A stretch of DNA of 64,000 nt from Chloroflexota bacterium (GCA_038040195.1 JBBPIR010000002.1:192342-256341), one strand, 5' to 3'; counted from the first letter of the stretch, positions 10,172 to 20,602 are shown. The notes: generated by a model not told the origin, from the sequence alone. Numbers and translations are program-made.

Positions 10172-10199
10172 GCTGGCACCTCCCTGCCGGGCGAAAAAC

Positions 10200-10231
10200 A
10201 GGACGTGGGCTCGCAGACCGACCCACGTCCT
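10200..10231 (-). terminator. Terminator-like attenuator hairpin in the nusA leader
   Basis: A perfect 10-bp inverted repeat (arms 10222-10231 and 10200-10209, 12-base loop) is followed on the minus strand by GTTTTTC, the form of an intrinsic terminator. It lies between the nusA promoter and the nusA Shine-Dalgarno. It would therefore end transcripts before the first gene unless read through. Confidence 0.7.
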
Positions 10232-10282
10232 AAATAAACAGCTGTATCGGTTTGGTCCGCACCGGTCGCAAGACCGTCAGCG

Positions 10283-10311
10283 AGTATACCAGCGCCCTCG
10301 TGGGACGCCAA
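10283..10311 (-). promoter_or_regulatory. Sigma-70-type promoter of the nusA operon
   Basis: On the minus strand TTGGCG (10306-10311) and TATACT (10283-10288) are separated by exactly 17 bases, and the -10 box is preceded by TGG. This is the best promoter match in the window. It directs transcription through the attenuator into nusA, about 112 bases downstream. Confidence 0.75.
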
Positions 10312-10323
10312 TTCCGCAGGCCT

Positions 10324-10419
10324 CTAGCGGAAGATCAGGTATAGGGCGATTCCCACGACCAACGTCAGCCCGATCGCGCCCACGATCAGACGGCCCGCCC
10401 ACTTGGAACGTCTGAGCAC
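10324..10419 (-). CDS. Small single-span membrane protein, unknown function
   Basis: A 31-residue frame starts with GTG at 10419, eight bases after a GGGAGGGAG ribosome binding site, and ends at 10324. It has a basic N-terminus (MLRRSKWAGR), one hydrophobic helix (LIVGAIGLTLVVGIALYLIF) and a final Arg, so a single transmembrane segment with the N-terminus inside is likely. It sits just upstream of the nusA promoter on the same strand. I do not recognise a family; the strong binding site and clean membrane pattern are the only support. Confidence 0.5.
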   Translation of the reverse strand: MLRRSKWAGRLIVGAIGLTLVVGIALYLIFR

Positions 10420-10537
10420 GGCTCCCTCCCAGGCCCGAAAGGGCCCCGTAACCGACTGGTGAGTGGCCTGGCTCTACGTTACCCGCGCGACCCGGCCGGG
10501 CGTTCTTGTACATCGCAACTCGAGGGGAGTCCATCCT

Positions 10538-10687
10538 GTGAACCGAGTCATCCCGTTCGCACGTCCATTCCTGCGGAGGCTGCCGCTCGTCATCGCGAGC
10601 GCGGTCATCCTGATCGTCATCCTTCCCATCCTGGCGCTTACCGCGGCCGGTGGCCTCGGGGGAAGCATCGAGAGCGTGATCCGATGA
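10538..10687 (+). CDS. Small membrane protein, unknown function
   Basis: A 49-residue frame starts with GTG at 10538 after CGAGGGGAG. It has a basic N-terminal stretch (NRVIPFARPFLRRL), one strong transmembrane helix (VIASAVILIVILPILAL) and a short Gly/Ser-rich tail. Its stop codon overlaps the ATG of the next gene (ATGA), so the two are probably translated together. No family recognised. Confidence 0.5.
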   Translation: MNRVIPFARPFLRRLPLVIASAVILIVILPILALTAAGGLGGSIESVIR

Positions 10688-11316
10688 AGCGCCTCATCCG
10701 GCTCCTCCTGTTGGCGTCGCTGGCGTCCTCCATCGTCATCGTGGGGCCAACCTATGCGGCCGAGGCCACGCAGGGCACAGCGCGCCGTAGCGGCATGGAC
10801 CGCGCAGCCTGTCGCGACCTGATCGACAGCGTCTTGAGGTCAGATACGCGAGACGACATCAAGCAGGCGGTCCGCAAAGCCAGGGACAGTGACTGCTGGA
10901 CTGAGCTATCCAGCAGCTGGGCGCAGGTGAGCGCCATTGGAGTCCCGGCGGTTGCCGCGGCGATCACCTGCGGGACTTTTCAGGGCAACTTCGGTGTTGG
11001 CATCGCTGGCATCCAGGTGGCCACCAGCCGGACACGGATCGGGGTCTGTTCGGACGGCTACCGATTCACGAGCATCCCGGAGCCGCCCTACTGCTACGTC
11101 ACATCAATTCCGGCTTATTTCGGCGGCGCTCAGCCACCGGATGGGTGGTGCGGCTACTGGTATCACAGCAGCGCCAGGACGGTGATGACTACGGGCAACA
11201 ACTTCTGGGTTTCGGCCTACGCGATCCCGTGGTGGAAGCGCTTCGGCTGGATGCGCTTCGACCTCAGGGCAGCTCCGCTGTCTGCCTACTACCTTCGTGG
11301 GTTCTGCTGCTATTAG
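10684..11316 (+). CDS. Secreted cysteine-rich protein, unknown function
   Basis: The 210-residue product begins MKRLIRLLLLASLASSIVIV, a clear signal peptide with likely cleavage after TYAAEA, so it should be exported. The mature part holds eight cysteines, including a terminal GFCCY, and a Trp/Tyr-rich C-terminal half, which suggests disulfide bonding. The start overlaps the stop of the small membrane protein before it. A bidirectional-looking stem-loop follows at 11353. I do not recognise the family. The plus-strand pair is an island inside minus-strand housekeeping genes. Confidence 0.65.
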   Translation: MKRLIRLLLLASLASSIVIVGPTYAAEATQGTARRSGMDRAACRDLIDSVLRSDTRDDIKQAVRKARDSDCWTELSSSWAQVSAIGVPAVAAAITCGTFQGNFGVGIAGIQVATSRTRIGVCSDGYRFTSIPEPPYCYVTSIPAYFGGAQPPDGWCGYWYHSSARTVMTTGNNFWVSAYAIPWWKRFGWMRFDLRAAPLSAYYLRGFCCY

Positions 11317-11352
11317 GGCTCGATCGCTCCCGACCTGGCTCAGCGGGAAAGG

Positions 11353-11377
11353 GGCCGCCGGCCATCCGTCGGCGGCC
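11353..11377. terminator. Stem-loop between convergent transcripts
   Basis: GGCCGCCG and CGGCGGCC form an 8-bp stem around a 9-base loop, 36 bases after the plus-strand secreted protein gene and about 180 bases beyond the typA stop. On the minus strand it is followed by CCTTTCCC, so termination is weakly supported in that direction. Confidence 0.45.
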
Positions 11378-11390
11378 TCATTCCGTGCTC

Positions 11391-11441
11391 AGATCAGCTT
11401 CCCCGGAGGCGGGAGATGTCCTGGATCGAGACTCGGACCAG
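11391..11441 (-). pseudogene. Remnant copy of the rseP 3' end
   Basis: This stretch repeats the last part of rseP (13556-13600). A 24-base exact core is shared (11408-11431 versus 13570-13593) and flanking bases are similar. Read on the minus strand it gives VSIQDISRLRGS followed by a stop, against ISIQDISRLPGS in rseP. An in-frame stop just upstream shows that no gene remains. It looks like the scar of a partial duplication around typA. The rest of 11317-11557 shows nothing else I can support. Confidence 0.6.
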
Positions 11442-11557
11442 CCGCGCTCAGGATGCGGGGTTGAGCGTCCACCAGCGTCCACCTGTACCACCTGAATCCC
11501 AGCGCTCGGTGGTACAGCGGTTGGTACGCGCAGACCTCCGTGACGATACCCGTTCCG

Positions 11558-13423
<1,866 letters not shown>

Positions 13424-13555
13424 GCCCGAAGCCTACCCGGTCCCCGATAGATCCGATGAGCGACCTTCAGACCAGGCCTGCGGCTCCCTAGGAGCGGCTC
13501 CCGACGCCCTGAGCGGACTGCAGGTCAGCGGACCGGGCTCTTTTCGTTGGTCGGA

Positions 13556-14680
13556 TCAGCTCCCCGGAAGGCGGGAGATGTCCTGGATCGAGATCAGGAT
13601 GACCAGGGCGATGAGCACCACGAACCCAGTGAAATAGATCAGGGCCTCCCGTTCGGCTGACAGCCGGCGGCGGCGGACGGCCTCGATCAAGACGATCATC
13701 ACCCGCCCGCCATCCAGGGGCGGGAAGGGCAGGACGTTCAGGACGGCCAGGTTGACCGACAGCAGGCCGATGAAGAACAGCTGGCTGACCAACGGGGCAT
13801 CCAGAAGCCGCCCGGTCTGCTGGGCGATGCCGATCGGGCCGGCCACGTCGCCGGTCGACGGAGCGAGGCCGAGCATGCCGGCGATAGCCCGCGCCAGTCC
13901 ACCCGGTATCTCGGCCGCCACGCGGCCCGCGGTGATCGTGCCCTGGGTGAGGGCATCGATCGGCCCATCGGCGGCTGGTGCGCCCATCCGGACGTCATCG
14001 GCCTCCCATGCGAACCCAACCGCGCCTTCCCCGGCCCGCTGCTGCTCCTCGGTAAGCACGCGTGGCGTGACCTCGAGGTCGATGGCCTCGCCGTCACGGG
14101 TGACCTGCAGGATGACCGGCTCGCCTGCATGGCTGCGGACGTACGCGGTGAGCTCAGTGGACAGCTCGAACGTGCGCCCGTCCACGCCGGTTATTACGTC
14201 CCCCTCCTCCAGCACGCCGTCTCCGGGGCTGCCGGCCTGGACGCTGGTTACGGTCAGCGGTCCGTGGTATTCGGGAGTCGGCTGGCTGAAGGCCAGCGCG
14301 AACAGCAGCGCTCCGGCCACGAAGTTCATCAGGACCCCGGCCAGGAGCACCGCCAGCCGAGTCGGGATCCGTTTCCGGCTCAGCGCGCCCTGCATGACCT
14401 TCTCGATGGCCGCCTCGGACAGGCCGCGCTGCCGAAGCCGCTCAACCTCGATCTCGCCGTCCTCGCCGAGGAGGCGGACGAAGCCGCCGAGCGGGATCCA
14501 GTTCAACGAGTAACGAGTGCCTCGGAACACGACCGAGGCGATGCGAGGCGGAAACCCGACGCCGAACTCCTGGACCGCCACGCCGGCCCACTTGGCAACC
14601 GCGAAGTGGCCGACCTCGTGGACCAGGACCAGGACGACGATCAGCGCCAGGAAGGCGAGCAGGGTGGGCAGGAAGTCCAT
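13556..14680 (-). CDS. rseP: RIP metalloprotease RseP (site-2 protease)
   Basis: This intramembrane zinc protease cleaves anti-sigma factors and signal-peptide remnants. The first helix carries the HEVGH zinc motif, a PDZ domain lies in the middle (GDGVLEEGDVITGVDG), and the C-terminal part has LNVLPFPPLDGGR with the third ligand, followed by a last transmembrane helix. The length of 374 residues is typical. Its ATG directly follows the dxr stop with no gap, the conserved dxr-rseP pairing. A fragment of its 3' end is duplicated near 11400. Confidence 0.95.
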   Translation of the reverse strand: MDFLPTLLAFLALIVVLVLVHEVGHFAVAKWAGVAVQEFGVGFPPRIASVVFRGTRYSLNWIPLGGFVRLLGEDGEIEVERLRQRGLSEAAIEKVMQGALSRKRIPTRLAVLLAGVLMNFVAGALLFALAFSQPTPEYHGPLTVTSVQAGSPGDGVLEEGDVITGVDGRTFELSTELTAYVRSHAGEPVILQVTRDGEAIDLEVTPRVLTEEQQRAGEGAVGFAWEADDVRMGAPAADGPIDALTQGTITAGRVAAEIPGGLARAIAGMLGLAPSTGDVAGPIGIAQQTGRLLDAPLVSQLFFIGLLSVNLAVLNVLPFPPLDGGRVMIVLIEAVRRRRLSAEREALIYFTGFVVLIALVILISIQDISRLPGS

Positions 14681-15826
14681 TTACTGACCTGCTCCCAGGC
14701 CCAAGTCACTACTCAATGTGCCACGCACCTCGGCGTCCAGGTCGGTGATCTCCTTCATCGAAGGCTCAACGGCGGTCCCCCACCGGTCGACGGCTCGCTC
14801 GAGCGTGGTTGCGATGGCCGGAAACGGGAGGGCACCAGCCAGGAATGCGGCAACCGCCACCTCGTCGGCCGCGTTGAGCACCGTCCCGCGATTGCCTCCG
14901 GCTTCGGCGGCAGCGCGCACCGCGGCATAGGCCGGGTACCGGGACGGGTCCAGCGGCGCGAAGACGAGAGGCTCCCACGCCTCCGGCGGCGCGCTGCGGG
15001 CCGGGCTCGCATGCCGATCCGGATACGACAGCGCGAACTGGATGGGCAGGCGCATGTCCGGCAGGCCGAGCTGGGCCTTGTACGACCCGTCGACGAACTC
15101 CACCAGGGAGTGCACGACGCTGCCGGGGTGCAGCACGGCAGCGATTCTAGGGTACGGCAGGTCATACAGCCATCGGGCCTCGATGGCCTCGAAGGCCTTG
15201 TTGACCAGGGTCGCGGAGTCGATCGTGATCTTGGGCCCCATCTGCCAGGTCGGGTGAGCCAGCGCCTCGGCGGGCGTCACGTTTGCCAAATCGTCCGCCG
15301 GGCGGTCCCGAAACGGTCCGCCGCTGGCGGTGAGGATGAGACGCGCGACGTCCGCGAGGCGTTCCCCGCGCAGGCACTGCCAGATGGCCGAGTGCTCGCT
15401 GTCAATCGGGCGCAGCCAGTCAAGCGGGTCCTCCCGGTCGGCCAGCACGGCGCGAACAAGGTGGCCACCGGTCACCAGTGTCTCCTTGTTCGCCAGCGCC
15501 ACCCGGCGCCCGGCTTTCAGGGCTGCCAGCACGGCGGGAAGGGCGGTCATGCCGGTAGTGGCGACGACCACGATGTCCACGCCGTCAGCGGTCGCGAGCT
15601 GTTCGAGCCCACCATCCGCCCAGCGTTCTGCGGCCAGCTCCGCGGGACGGCGATCGGCCGACCAGGCCAGCGCGTGCGGCCACTCACGTATCTGGGCGTC
15701 GAACGCGGCATCAGCGTGGCCGGACGCCAGGGCGCGCAGCTCGTACCGCTCAGGTGCGGCCCGGACCACCTCGATCGTCTGGGTCCCGATCGATCCGGTC
15801 GAGCCGAGCAGGGCGATGCCGGTCAC
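14681..15826 (-). CDS. dxr: 1-deoxy-D-xylulose 5-phosphate reductoisomerase
   Basis: DXR makes methylerythritol phosphate, the committed step of MEP isoprenoid synthesis. The start is the GTG at 15826, which overlaps the cdsA stop as GTGA and gives MTGIALLGSTGSIG, the NADPH-binding motif, in the usual position. Other hallmarks are ALANKETLV, SEHSAIWQ, LTASGGPFRD and MGPKITIDSATLVNK. At 381 residues the length fits. It supplies precursors for the undecaprenyl synthase encoded two genes upstream. Confidence 0.96.
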   Translation of the reverse strand: MTGIALLGSTGSIGTQTIEVVRAAPERYELRALASGHADAAFDAQIREWPHALAWSADRRPAELAAERWADGGLEQLATADGVDIVVVATTGMTALPAVLAALKAGRRVALANKETLVTGGHLVRAVLADREDPLDWLRPIDSEHSAIWQCLRGERLADVARLILTASGGPFRDRPADDLANVTPAEALAHPTWQMGPKITIDSATLVNKAFEAIEARWLYDLPYPRIAAVLHPGSVVHSLVEFVDGSYKAQLGLPDMRLPIQFALSYPDRHASPARSAPPEAWEPLVFAPLDPSRYPAYAAVRAAAEAGGNRGTVLNAADEVAVAAFLAGALPFPAIATTLERAVDRWGTAVEPSMKEITDLDAEVRGTLSSDLGLGAGQ

Positions 15827-16728
15827 GGCGCTATCCACATGCCTCCGAGCACCACGGCGAAAGCGATCAGAGTGGGCGCCGCGAACAGGAGGGAGTCCAC
15901 CCGGTCGAGCATCCCGCCATGCCCCGGGAAGAGATGGCCGGAGTCCTTCCGGTCCGCGGCCCGCTTGAGGAGCGATTTGGCGAGGTCCCCGCCTTGGCCA
16001 ATCGCGGCCGTGACGGCTCCAGTGAGCAGCCCGATCAGCACCGGCAGACCGACCAGCAGCCACCCCAAGGCGGCCGTCACGAGTGCCGCCACCACGATGC
16101 CACCGGCATAGCCCTCGACCGTCTTGCCCGGGCTGACGAGCGGATGGAGCTTCCGCCGACCGATGGCGCGGCCGACGAAGTAGGCCCCCGTATCGCAACT
16201 CCATACGAGGCCGAACAGGACGAAGAGCCACCCGGTCCCCGCTTCCCAGCCGAGCGCCCCGAGGGCGCTGTCGGGCGTCCCATCCACAGGCGCCAGGTGC
16301 CCGACGACGGCCAGCATCGGTCCGAGGATGCCGAGCCAGGCAACGGCGAACACCGAGACCATCCATGCCTGCAGACCGATCCGAGGGTCCGCATTGCGCA
16401 ATGCCGCGCCGGCGAGACCGATGACGGCGAAGACGAAGATCGCGAGGGGCAGACCGAAGGGCAGAACCTGTACCGACGTGCCCAGGAAGGGCGAGGTCGC
16501 ACCTGCCTGAAGACCGATCAGCGCGCACCCGGCGACCAGCAGACCCGCGGCGTAGGTGACGGCGCGGGGCACCGCCCAGCCAGCCGCATTGAGCAGGTCG
16601 ACGGCCTCGCCGAGGGCCAGGGCCACGACCAGGAGAACGCCGAGGCTGAGCCACGGCTCGCGGAACCAGGCGATGGCTAGGACGATCGGGGCCAGGACGA
16701 TGGCGGTCAGGACGCGGGTCCGCAGCAT
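15823..16728 (-). CDS. cdsA: Phosphatidate cytidylyltransferase
   Basis: CdsA makes CDP-diacylglycerol from phosphatidate and CTP at the membrane. The product has multiple hydrophobic helices and ends with the signature SLLKRAADRKDSGHLFPGHG followed by GMLDRVDS. The start is the ATG at 16728 (301 residues); the longer upstream frame belongs to uppS. It lies 4 bases after uppS and overlaps dxr. Confidence 0.95.
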   Translation of the reverse strand: MLRTRVLTAIVLAPIVLAIAWFREPWLSLGVLLVVALALGEAVDLLNAAGWAVPRAVTYAAGLLVAGCALIGLQAGATSPFLGTSVQVLPFGLPLAIFVFAVIGLAGAALRNADPRIGLQAWMVSVFAVAWLGILGPMLAVVGHLAPVDGTPDSALGALGWEAGTGWLFVLFGLVWSCDTGAYFVGRAIGRRKLHPLVSPGKTVEGYAGGIVVAALVTAALGWLLVGLPVLIGLLTGAVTAAIGQGGDLAKSLLKRAADRKDSGHLFPGHGGMLDRVDSLLFAAPTLIAFAVVLGGMWIAP

Positions 16729-16732
16729 GCCG

Positions 16733-17425
16733 TCAGCCCCCGAACCGCCGATGACGGCCCGCGTACTCCTCCAGCGCGGCGTCCAAGTCGGCCGGAGTGA
16801 AGTCGGGCCACAGACGATCCGACACCACCAGCTCAGCGTACGCGCCCTGCCACAGCAGGAAGTTGCTGGTCCGGTGCTCTCCCCCGGTTCGGATGATGAG
16901 GTCCGGGTCCGGCTGTCCAGCGGTGTACAGCTGCGCGGCCAACGCCGGCTCATCGATCTCGATGGCGGGCACACCGGCTGCCACGAGCGCCCGGACGGCA
17001 TCGATGATCTCCGACCGGCCCGAGTAGTTGAACGCGATGTTCAACCGCATTCGGGCGCCGTCCCGCGTGCGTTCCTCCGCCTCGCGGATGGAGCGCTGCA
17101 CATCCGACGGTGCCTCGTGCAGCCGGCCGATGACCTGGACCGATACCCCCTCCTCGATGAGCTCATCGGTGTGCTGACGCACCGCGCTGTCCACCAGGGA
17201 GAACAGTCCGTTGACCTCCGCCTCGGTGCGGGTCCAGTTCTCGCGGCTGAACACGTACAGGCTCAGGACCTCAATCCCGCGATCGGGAGCGTGCTTGACG
17301 ACCGGTCGAATCGCTTCCACGCCCTGGACATGACCGGCGATGCCGGGCAGGCCACGCGCCGCCGCCCAGCGGCGGTTGCCGTCCATGATGATCGCGACGT
17401 GACGCGGGCCCTCGGATTCCGACAG
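16733..17425 (-). CDS. uppS: Isoprenyl (undecaprenyl) diphosphate synthase, probable CTG start
   Basis: This cis-prenyltransferase makes the lipid carrier for cell-wall synthesis. The first ATG (17386) lies inside the catalytic motif, in MDGNRRWA, and would remove the conserved HVAII that precedes it. In frame upstream there is no ATG, GTG or TTG before the frr stop, but a CTG at 17425 sits nine bases after GGAGG and restores a normal N-terminus (230 residues). Other motifs: LYVFSRENW, NIAFNYSGR, DLIIRTGGEHRTSNFLLWQ. It starts 4 bases after frr. The CTG start is inference. Confidence 0.93.
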   Translation of the reverse strand: MSESEGPRHVAIIMDGNRRWAAARGLPGIAGHVQGVEAIRPVVKHAPDRGIEVLSLYVFSRENWTRTEAEVNGLFSLVDSAVRQHTDELIEEGVSVQVIGRLHEAPSDVQRSIREAEERTRDGARMRLNIAFNYSGRSEIIDAVRALVAAGVPAIEIDEPALAAQLYTAGQPDPDLIIRTGGEHRTSNFLLWQGAYAELVVSDRLWPDFTPADLDAALEEYAGRHRRFGG

Positions 17426-17429
17426 GCGG

Positions 17430-17987
17430 TCAGACCTCCATGATCTCCGTCTCTTTGCGTTCGCCGCGGGCCTCCGCCATCTCGACGAAACCGTCTGTGA
17501 GCCGCTGGAGACTCTCGATCTCGCGGCGCTCCTCGTCCTCGCCCAGGCTTCCCTCCCGGAGGGCCTGCTTCAGCTCGTCCGCTGCCTCGCGGCGAAAGTT
17601 CCGGATCTCGACCCGGGCCTCTTCCAGACGGCGACGAACCTGTCGCACCAGCTCGTGGCGCCGCTCTTCGGACAACGGGGGTACGTGCAGCCGCACGACG
17701 GTCCCATCGACGTTCGGCACCAGGCCGATATCGCTGCGCGTGATGGCCTTCTCGATGGCGGGCAGCGCCCCCCGGTCCCAGGGCTGGATGACGATGAGAT
17801 GCGCGTCGGGCGTCGAGATGCCGGCCAGCTGGTTGAGCGGCGTCGACGTTCCGTAGTAATCAACCGCGATCCGCTCGACCAGGGCCGTCGAGGCCCGGCC
17901 GGTGCGGATGCCGGCAAAGTCGCGCTCCATGGCTTCTACCGCGCGTTGCATCTTGGGCTCGATCGTGCGCAACGCCTCGTGGCTCAC
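17430..17987 (-). CDS. frr: Ribosome recycling factor
   Basis: RRF splits post-termination ribosomes with EF-G. Conserved stretches are [38 protein letters not shown] and the C-terminal helix region [17 protein letters not shown]. The 185-residue length is standard. The start overlaps the pyrH stop by 4 bases, and the order pyrH-frr-uppS is conserved. Confidence 0.97.
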   Translation of the reverse strand: MSHEALRTIEPKMQRAVEAMERDFAGIRTGRASTALVERIAVDYYGTSTPLNQLAGISTPDAHLIVIQPWDRGALPAIEKAITRSDIGLVPNVDGTVVRLHVPPLSEERRHELVRQVRRRLEEARVEIRNFRREAADELKQALREGSLGEDEERREIESLQRLTDGFVEMAEARGERKETEIMEV

Positions 17988-18730
17988 GCCGGCACCTCCT
18001 CGCTGATCAGGGTCCCAATCGCCTCCCCGCGCAGGGCGCGCAGGATGTTGCCGTCCACAGTCATGTTGAACACGACGATCGGCATCCGATTGTCCATGGC
18101 CAGGCTGACCGCGGTGGCGTCCAGTGCCTGGAGTCGATCGGCCAGCACCTCGGTGTAGCCAATCTGCGCATACAGCCGAGCGTCTGGCTTGTGCTCCGGA
18201 TCGGCGTCATAGACCCCATCCACGCGGGTGGCCTTGAGGATCACCTGGGCCCCGATCTCCACCGCCCGCAAGGTCGCGGCGGTATCGGTCGTGAAGTACG
18301 GGTTGCCGGTGCCAGCGACCAGGATCACGAGCCGGCGCTTCTCCAGGTGCCGGATCGCCCGGCGCCGGATATACGGCTCGCAGATCTCGTTCATGGCGAT
18401 GGCGCTCATGACCCGGGTTGGCGCCCCGGCCTGCTCCAGTGCGTCCTGCAGGGCAAGCCCGTTCATCACCGTCGCCAGCATGCCCATGTAGTCGGCGGTC
18501 GACCGATCCATCCCGGCCGAGGCCGCCGCCAGGCCGCGGAAGATGTTGCCTCCGCCGACCACGATCGCGACCTGGATCCCATCGGCGTGGGCCTGGGCGG
18601 CCTCCCCCGCGATCCGGCGCGCGACCTCCGGATCGATCCCATACCGGCGCTCGCCCATGAGCGCTTCGCCCGACAGCTTGAGCAGTGCCCGTCGAGGCCC
18701 GTCCGCTCCAGCCGCCGGCTGCGGGCTCAT
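17984..18730 (-). CDS. pyrH: UMP kinase
   Basis: The enzyme phosphorylates UMP to UDP and belongs to the amino-acid kinase fold. Visible motifs are [49 protein letters not shown] and [14 protein letters not shown]. At 248 residues it is the usual size. It overlaps both tsf and frr by 4 bases in the rpsB operon. Confidence 0.97.
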   Translation of the reverse strand: MSPQPAAGADGPRRALLKLSGEALMGERRYGIDPEVARRIAGEAAQAHADGIQVAIVVGGGNIFRGLAAASAGMDRSTADYMGMLATVMNGLALQDALEQAGAPTRVMSAIAMNEICEPYIRRRAIRHLEKRRLVILVAGTGNPYFTTDTAATLRAVEIGAQVILKATRVDGVYDADPEHKPDARLYAQIGYTEVLADRLQALDATAVSLAMDNRMPIVVFNMTVDGNILRALRGEAIGTLISEEVPA

Positions 18731-19377
18731 GCGCTGGGCCGGAGGGGTTCCAAGTCAGGGTCGGGCGCGGTCTCCCCCACCGCCATCCGGGCGAAGCGAG
18801 CGACGCGGATGTTCTCCCCCAGCAGGCCGATCTTGTCGGTGATGAGGTCGCCGATCCGCCGATCCGAGTCGCGGTACGGCAGCTCGAGCAGACAGACCGA
18901 TTCGAACCACTTGTCGAGCTTGCCCTGGACGATGTCCTCCGCCCGATCGGCGGGACCTCCGCCAGCGGCGGCCTCCACCGTAAAGCGTTGCCGCTGGGCA
19001 TCCACGATCTCGACGGGCACGTCGTCCCGCGCGACCCACTGCGGGGCCAGCCCGGCCACCTGCATTGCCAGCTCGCGGGCCAGCTGCTGGAAATCGTCGG
19101 TGCGGGCGACGAAGTCCGTCTCGCAGTTCAGCTCGAGCAGGACGCCCAGGCGCGACCCGTGATGGATGTAGCTGGCGATCACGCCTTCGCGAGCCACCCG
19201 GTCGGCCTTCTCGCGGGCTGTGGCTAACCCCTTTTGGCGAAGGAAGGTCACCGCCGCGTCGAAATCGCCGCCCGACGCCTCCAGCGCTCGCTTGCAGTCC
19301 ATCACCCCGGCGCCGGTCTGCTCACGCAGCGCCTTGATGTCGGCCGGGCTCACGAGAGGTTTGGTGTCCATGGTCAC
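18727..19377 (-). CDS. tsf: Translation elongation factor EF-Ts
   Basis: EF-Ts recycles EF-Tu by nucleotide exchange. The N-terminal UBA-like domain reads [19 protein letters not shown], and the core has [12 protein letters not shown]. At 216 residues it is the short form with one main dimerisation core. I kept the GTG at 19377 because GAGG lies seven bases upstream; an ATG at 19371 is also possible. It overlaps the rpsB stop. Confidence 0.96.
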   Translation of the reverse strand: MTMDTKPLVSPADIKALREQTGAGVMDCKRALEASGGDFDAAVTFLRQKGLATAREKADRVAREGVIASYIHHGSRLGVLLELNCETDFVARTDDFQQLARELAMQVAGLAPQWVARDDVPVEIVDAQRQRFTVEAAAGGGPADRAEDIVQGKLDKWFESVCLLELPYRDSDRRIGDLITDKIGLLGENIRVARFARMAVGETAPDPDLEPLRPSA

Positions 19378-20303
19378 GCCGGTTCCTCGACCACGTCCTC
19401 GACCGGCTCGCCATCCAGGCTGTCATCGAACTCGATGCTGGCCGCCCGACGGGCCCGTGCGCGCCGCTCGGTCTCTTCGTCCTCCTCGGGCTCGGGCTCG
19501 AAGACCAGTGCCTCGCCCGAGGCCAGCGCGGCGCTGTAATCCGCGTCTGGGCCCAGCGCGGCCTCATCCACCGGCGGCAACGCCTCGACCTGTTCCATCT
19601 CTTCATCGATGCGGGCCTGGCGCTCGGCCTGTCCGGCCAGGCAGGCATCGGCGACCAGGGCGGACAACAGACGCACCGATCGGATGGCATCGTCGTTGGC
19701 GGGGATCACCCAATCGACGAGGTCCGGGTCGCAGTTGGTGTCGGTGATGGCGACCACCGGGATCTCGAGCCGGCGCGCCTCGCGGACCGCGATTGCCTCC
19801 CGATGGGGGTCCACTACGAACACGGCGCCCGGCAGCCGGCGCATGCGGCGGATGCCGCCCATGGCCTTGTTCAGGCGCTCGATCTCCTCGGTGAGCTTGC
19901 CGGCTTCCTTCTTGGTGAGCCGTTCGAACTCGCCCGCTTCGCGGCGAGCCTCGAGTGCCTCGAGGCGCTGGATGCGGCGCTTGATGGTCATGAAGTTGGT
20001 CAGCAGACCGCCTAGCCAGCGCGTGTCGACGTAGTGCTGCCCTGCGCGGGTGGACTCTTCGCGCACCGTTTCCTGGGCCTGCTTCTTGGTGCCCACGAAC
20101 AGGACCGACTCGCTGCGCCGGGTCGTGTCACGCACGAACTCGAGCGCGGCGTCGAGCCGCGACACGGTCTGGGCGAGGTCGATGATGTGGATCCCGTTGC
20201 GCTCGGCAAAGATGAATTCGCGCATCTTGGGATTCCAGCGGCGGGTCTGGTGTCCGAAGTGGACGCCCGCCTCGAGCAGCTGCTTCATGCTGGCGGCAGC
20301 CAT
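19374..20303 (-). CDS. rpsB: 30S ribosomal protein uS2 with acidic C-terminal extension
   Basis: uS2 is a late-assembling small-subunit protein that docks bS1 in many bacteria. The start [20 protein letters not shown] follows GGAGG; later blocks are [21 protein letters not shown] and [21 protein letters not shown]. At 309 residues it is about 65 longer than E. coli uS2. The extra part is a strongly acidic tail rich in Glu, Asp and Ala. A 140-base leader separates it from a TATACT promoter. Confidence 0.96.
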   Translation of the reverse strand: MAAASMKQLLEAGVHFGHQTRRWNPKMREFIFAERNGIHIIDLAQTVSRLDAALEFVRDTTRRSESVLFVGTKKQAQETVREESTRAGQHYVDTRWLGGLLTNFMTIKRRIQRLEALEARREAGEFERLTKKEAGKLTEEIERLNKAMGGIRRMRRLPGAVFVVDPHREAIAVREARRLEIPVVAITDTNCDPDLVDWVIPANDDAIRSVRLLSALVADACLAGQAERQARIDEEMEQVEALPPVDEAALGPDADYSAALASGEALVFEPEPEEDEETERRARARRAASIEFDDSLDGEPVEDVVEEPA

Positions 20304-20444
20304 GGATTCCTCCGGTTGTCGTCCTCGGCTTCCGTCAGCTTCGCATCGGTCGACCCGCTCGAGAGTGGGCACCGTGGACCTGCGAATCGGGAGGCCTGTG
20401 AGATGGATCGTCCGGCTCGGTACACCCGGGCCGGATCTGGCGCG

Positions 20445-20450
20445 AGTATA
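20445..20450 (-). promoter_or_regulatory. Extended -10 promoter of the rpsB operon
   Basis: TATACT on the minus strand, preceded by TGC, forms an extended -10 element about 142 bases before rpsB. No good -35 hexamer is visible at 16-18 bases, which is tolerated for extended -10 promoters. The long leader could hold an rpsB autoregulatory fold, but I could not define one. Confidence 0.55.
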
Positions 20451-20545
20451 GCAGTCGCGGATTCCACGCCCCTCACCGTCCCCTGAGCGGCCGACGAGGC
20501 GCACGCAACGGTACCGAAGTACCCCGCACCCCACCACAACGGCCA

Positions 20546-20574
20546 TTGAACGCATCCAGTCGAGCGTCGAGCAT
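20546..20574 (+). promoter_or_regulatory. Possible promoter of the LysM transglycosylase gene
   Basis: TTGAAC (20546-20551) and GAGCAT (20569-20574) are 17 bases apart and lie about 29 bases before the start codon. The -10 match is weak. The spacing and the position between divergent genes are the support. Confidence 0.35.
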
Positions 20575-20602
20575 CCGTTCGCTGACGCCCCTGGAGGAAT
20601 GG

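Noticed and set aside
13424-13555. Hairpins between rseP and typA as a terminator
   Set aside because: Short inverted repeats are present but none is followed by a T-run on the minus strand, and none is stronger than expected for GC-rich DNA.
14129-16111. 660-codon plus-strand frame opposite rseP, dxr and cdsA
   Set aside because: It crosses three recognised genes and their stop/start overlaps and shows no domain or binding site.
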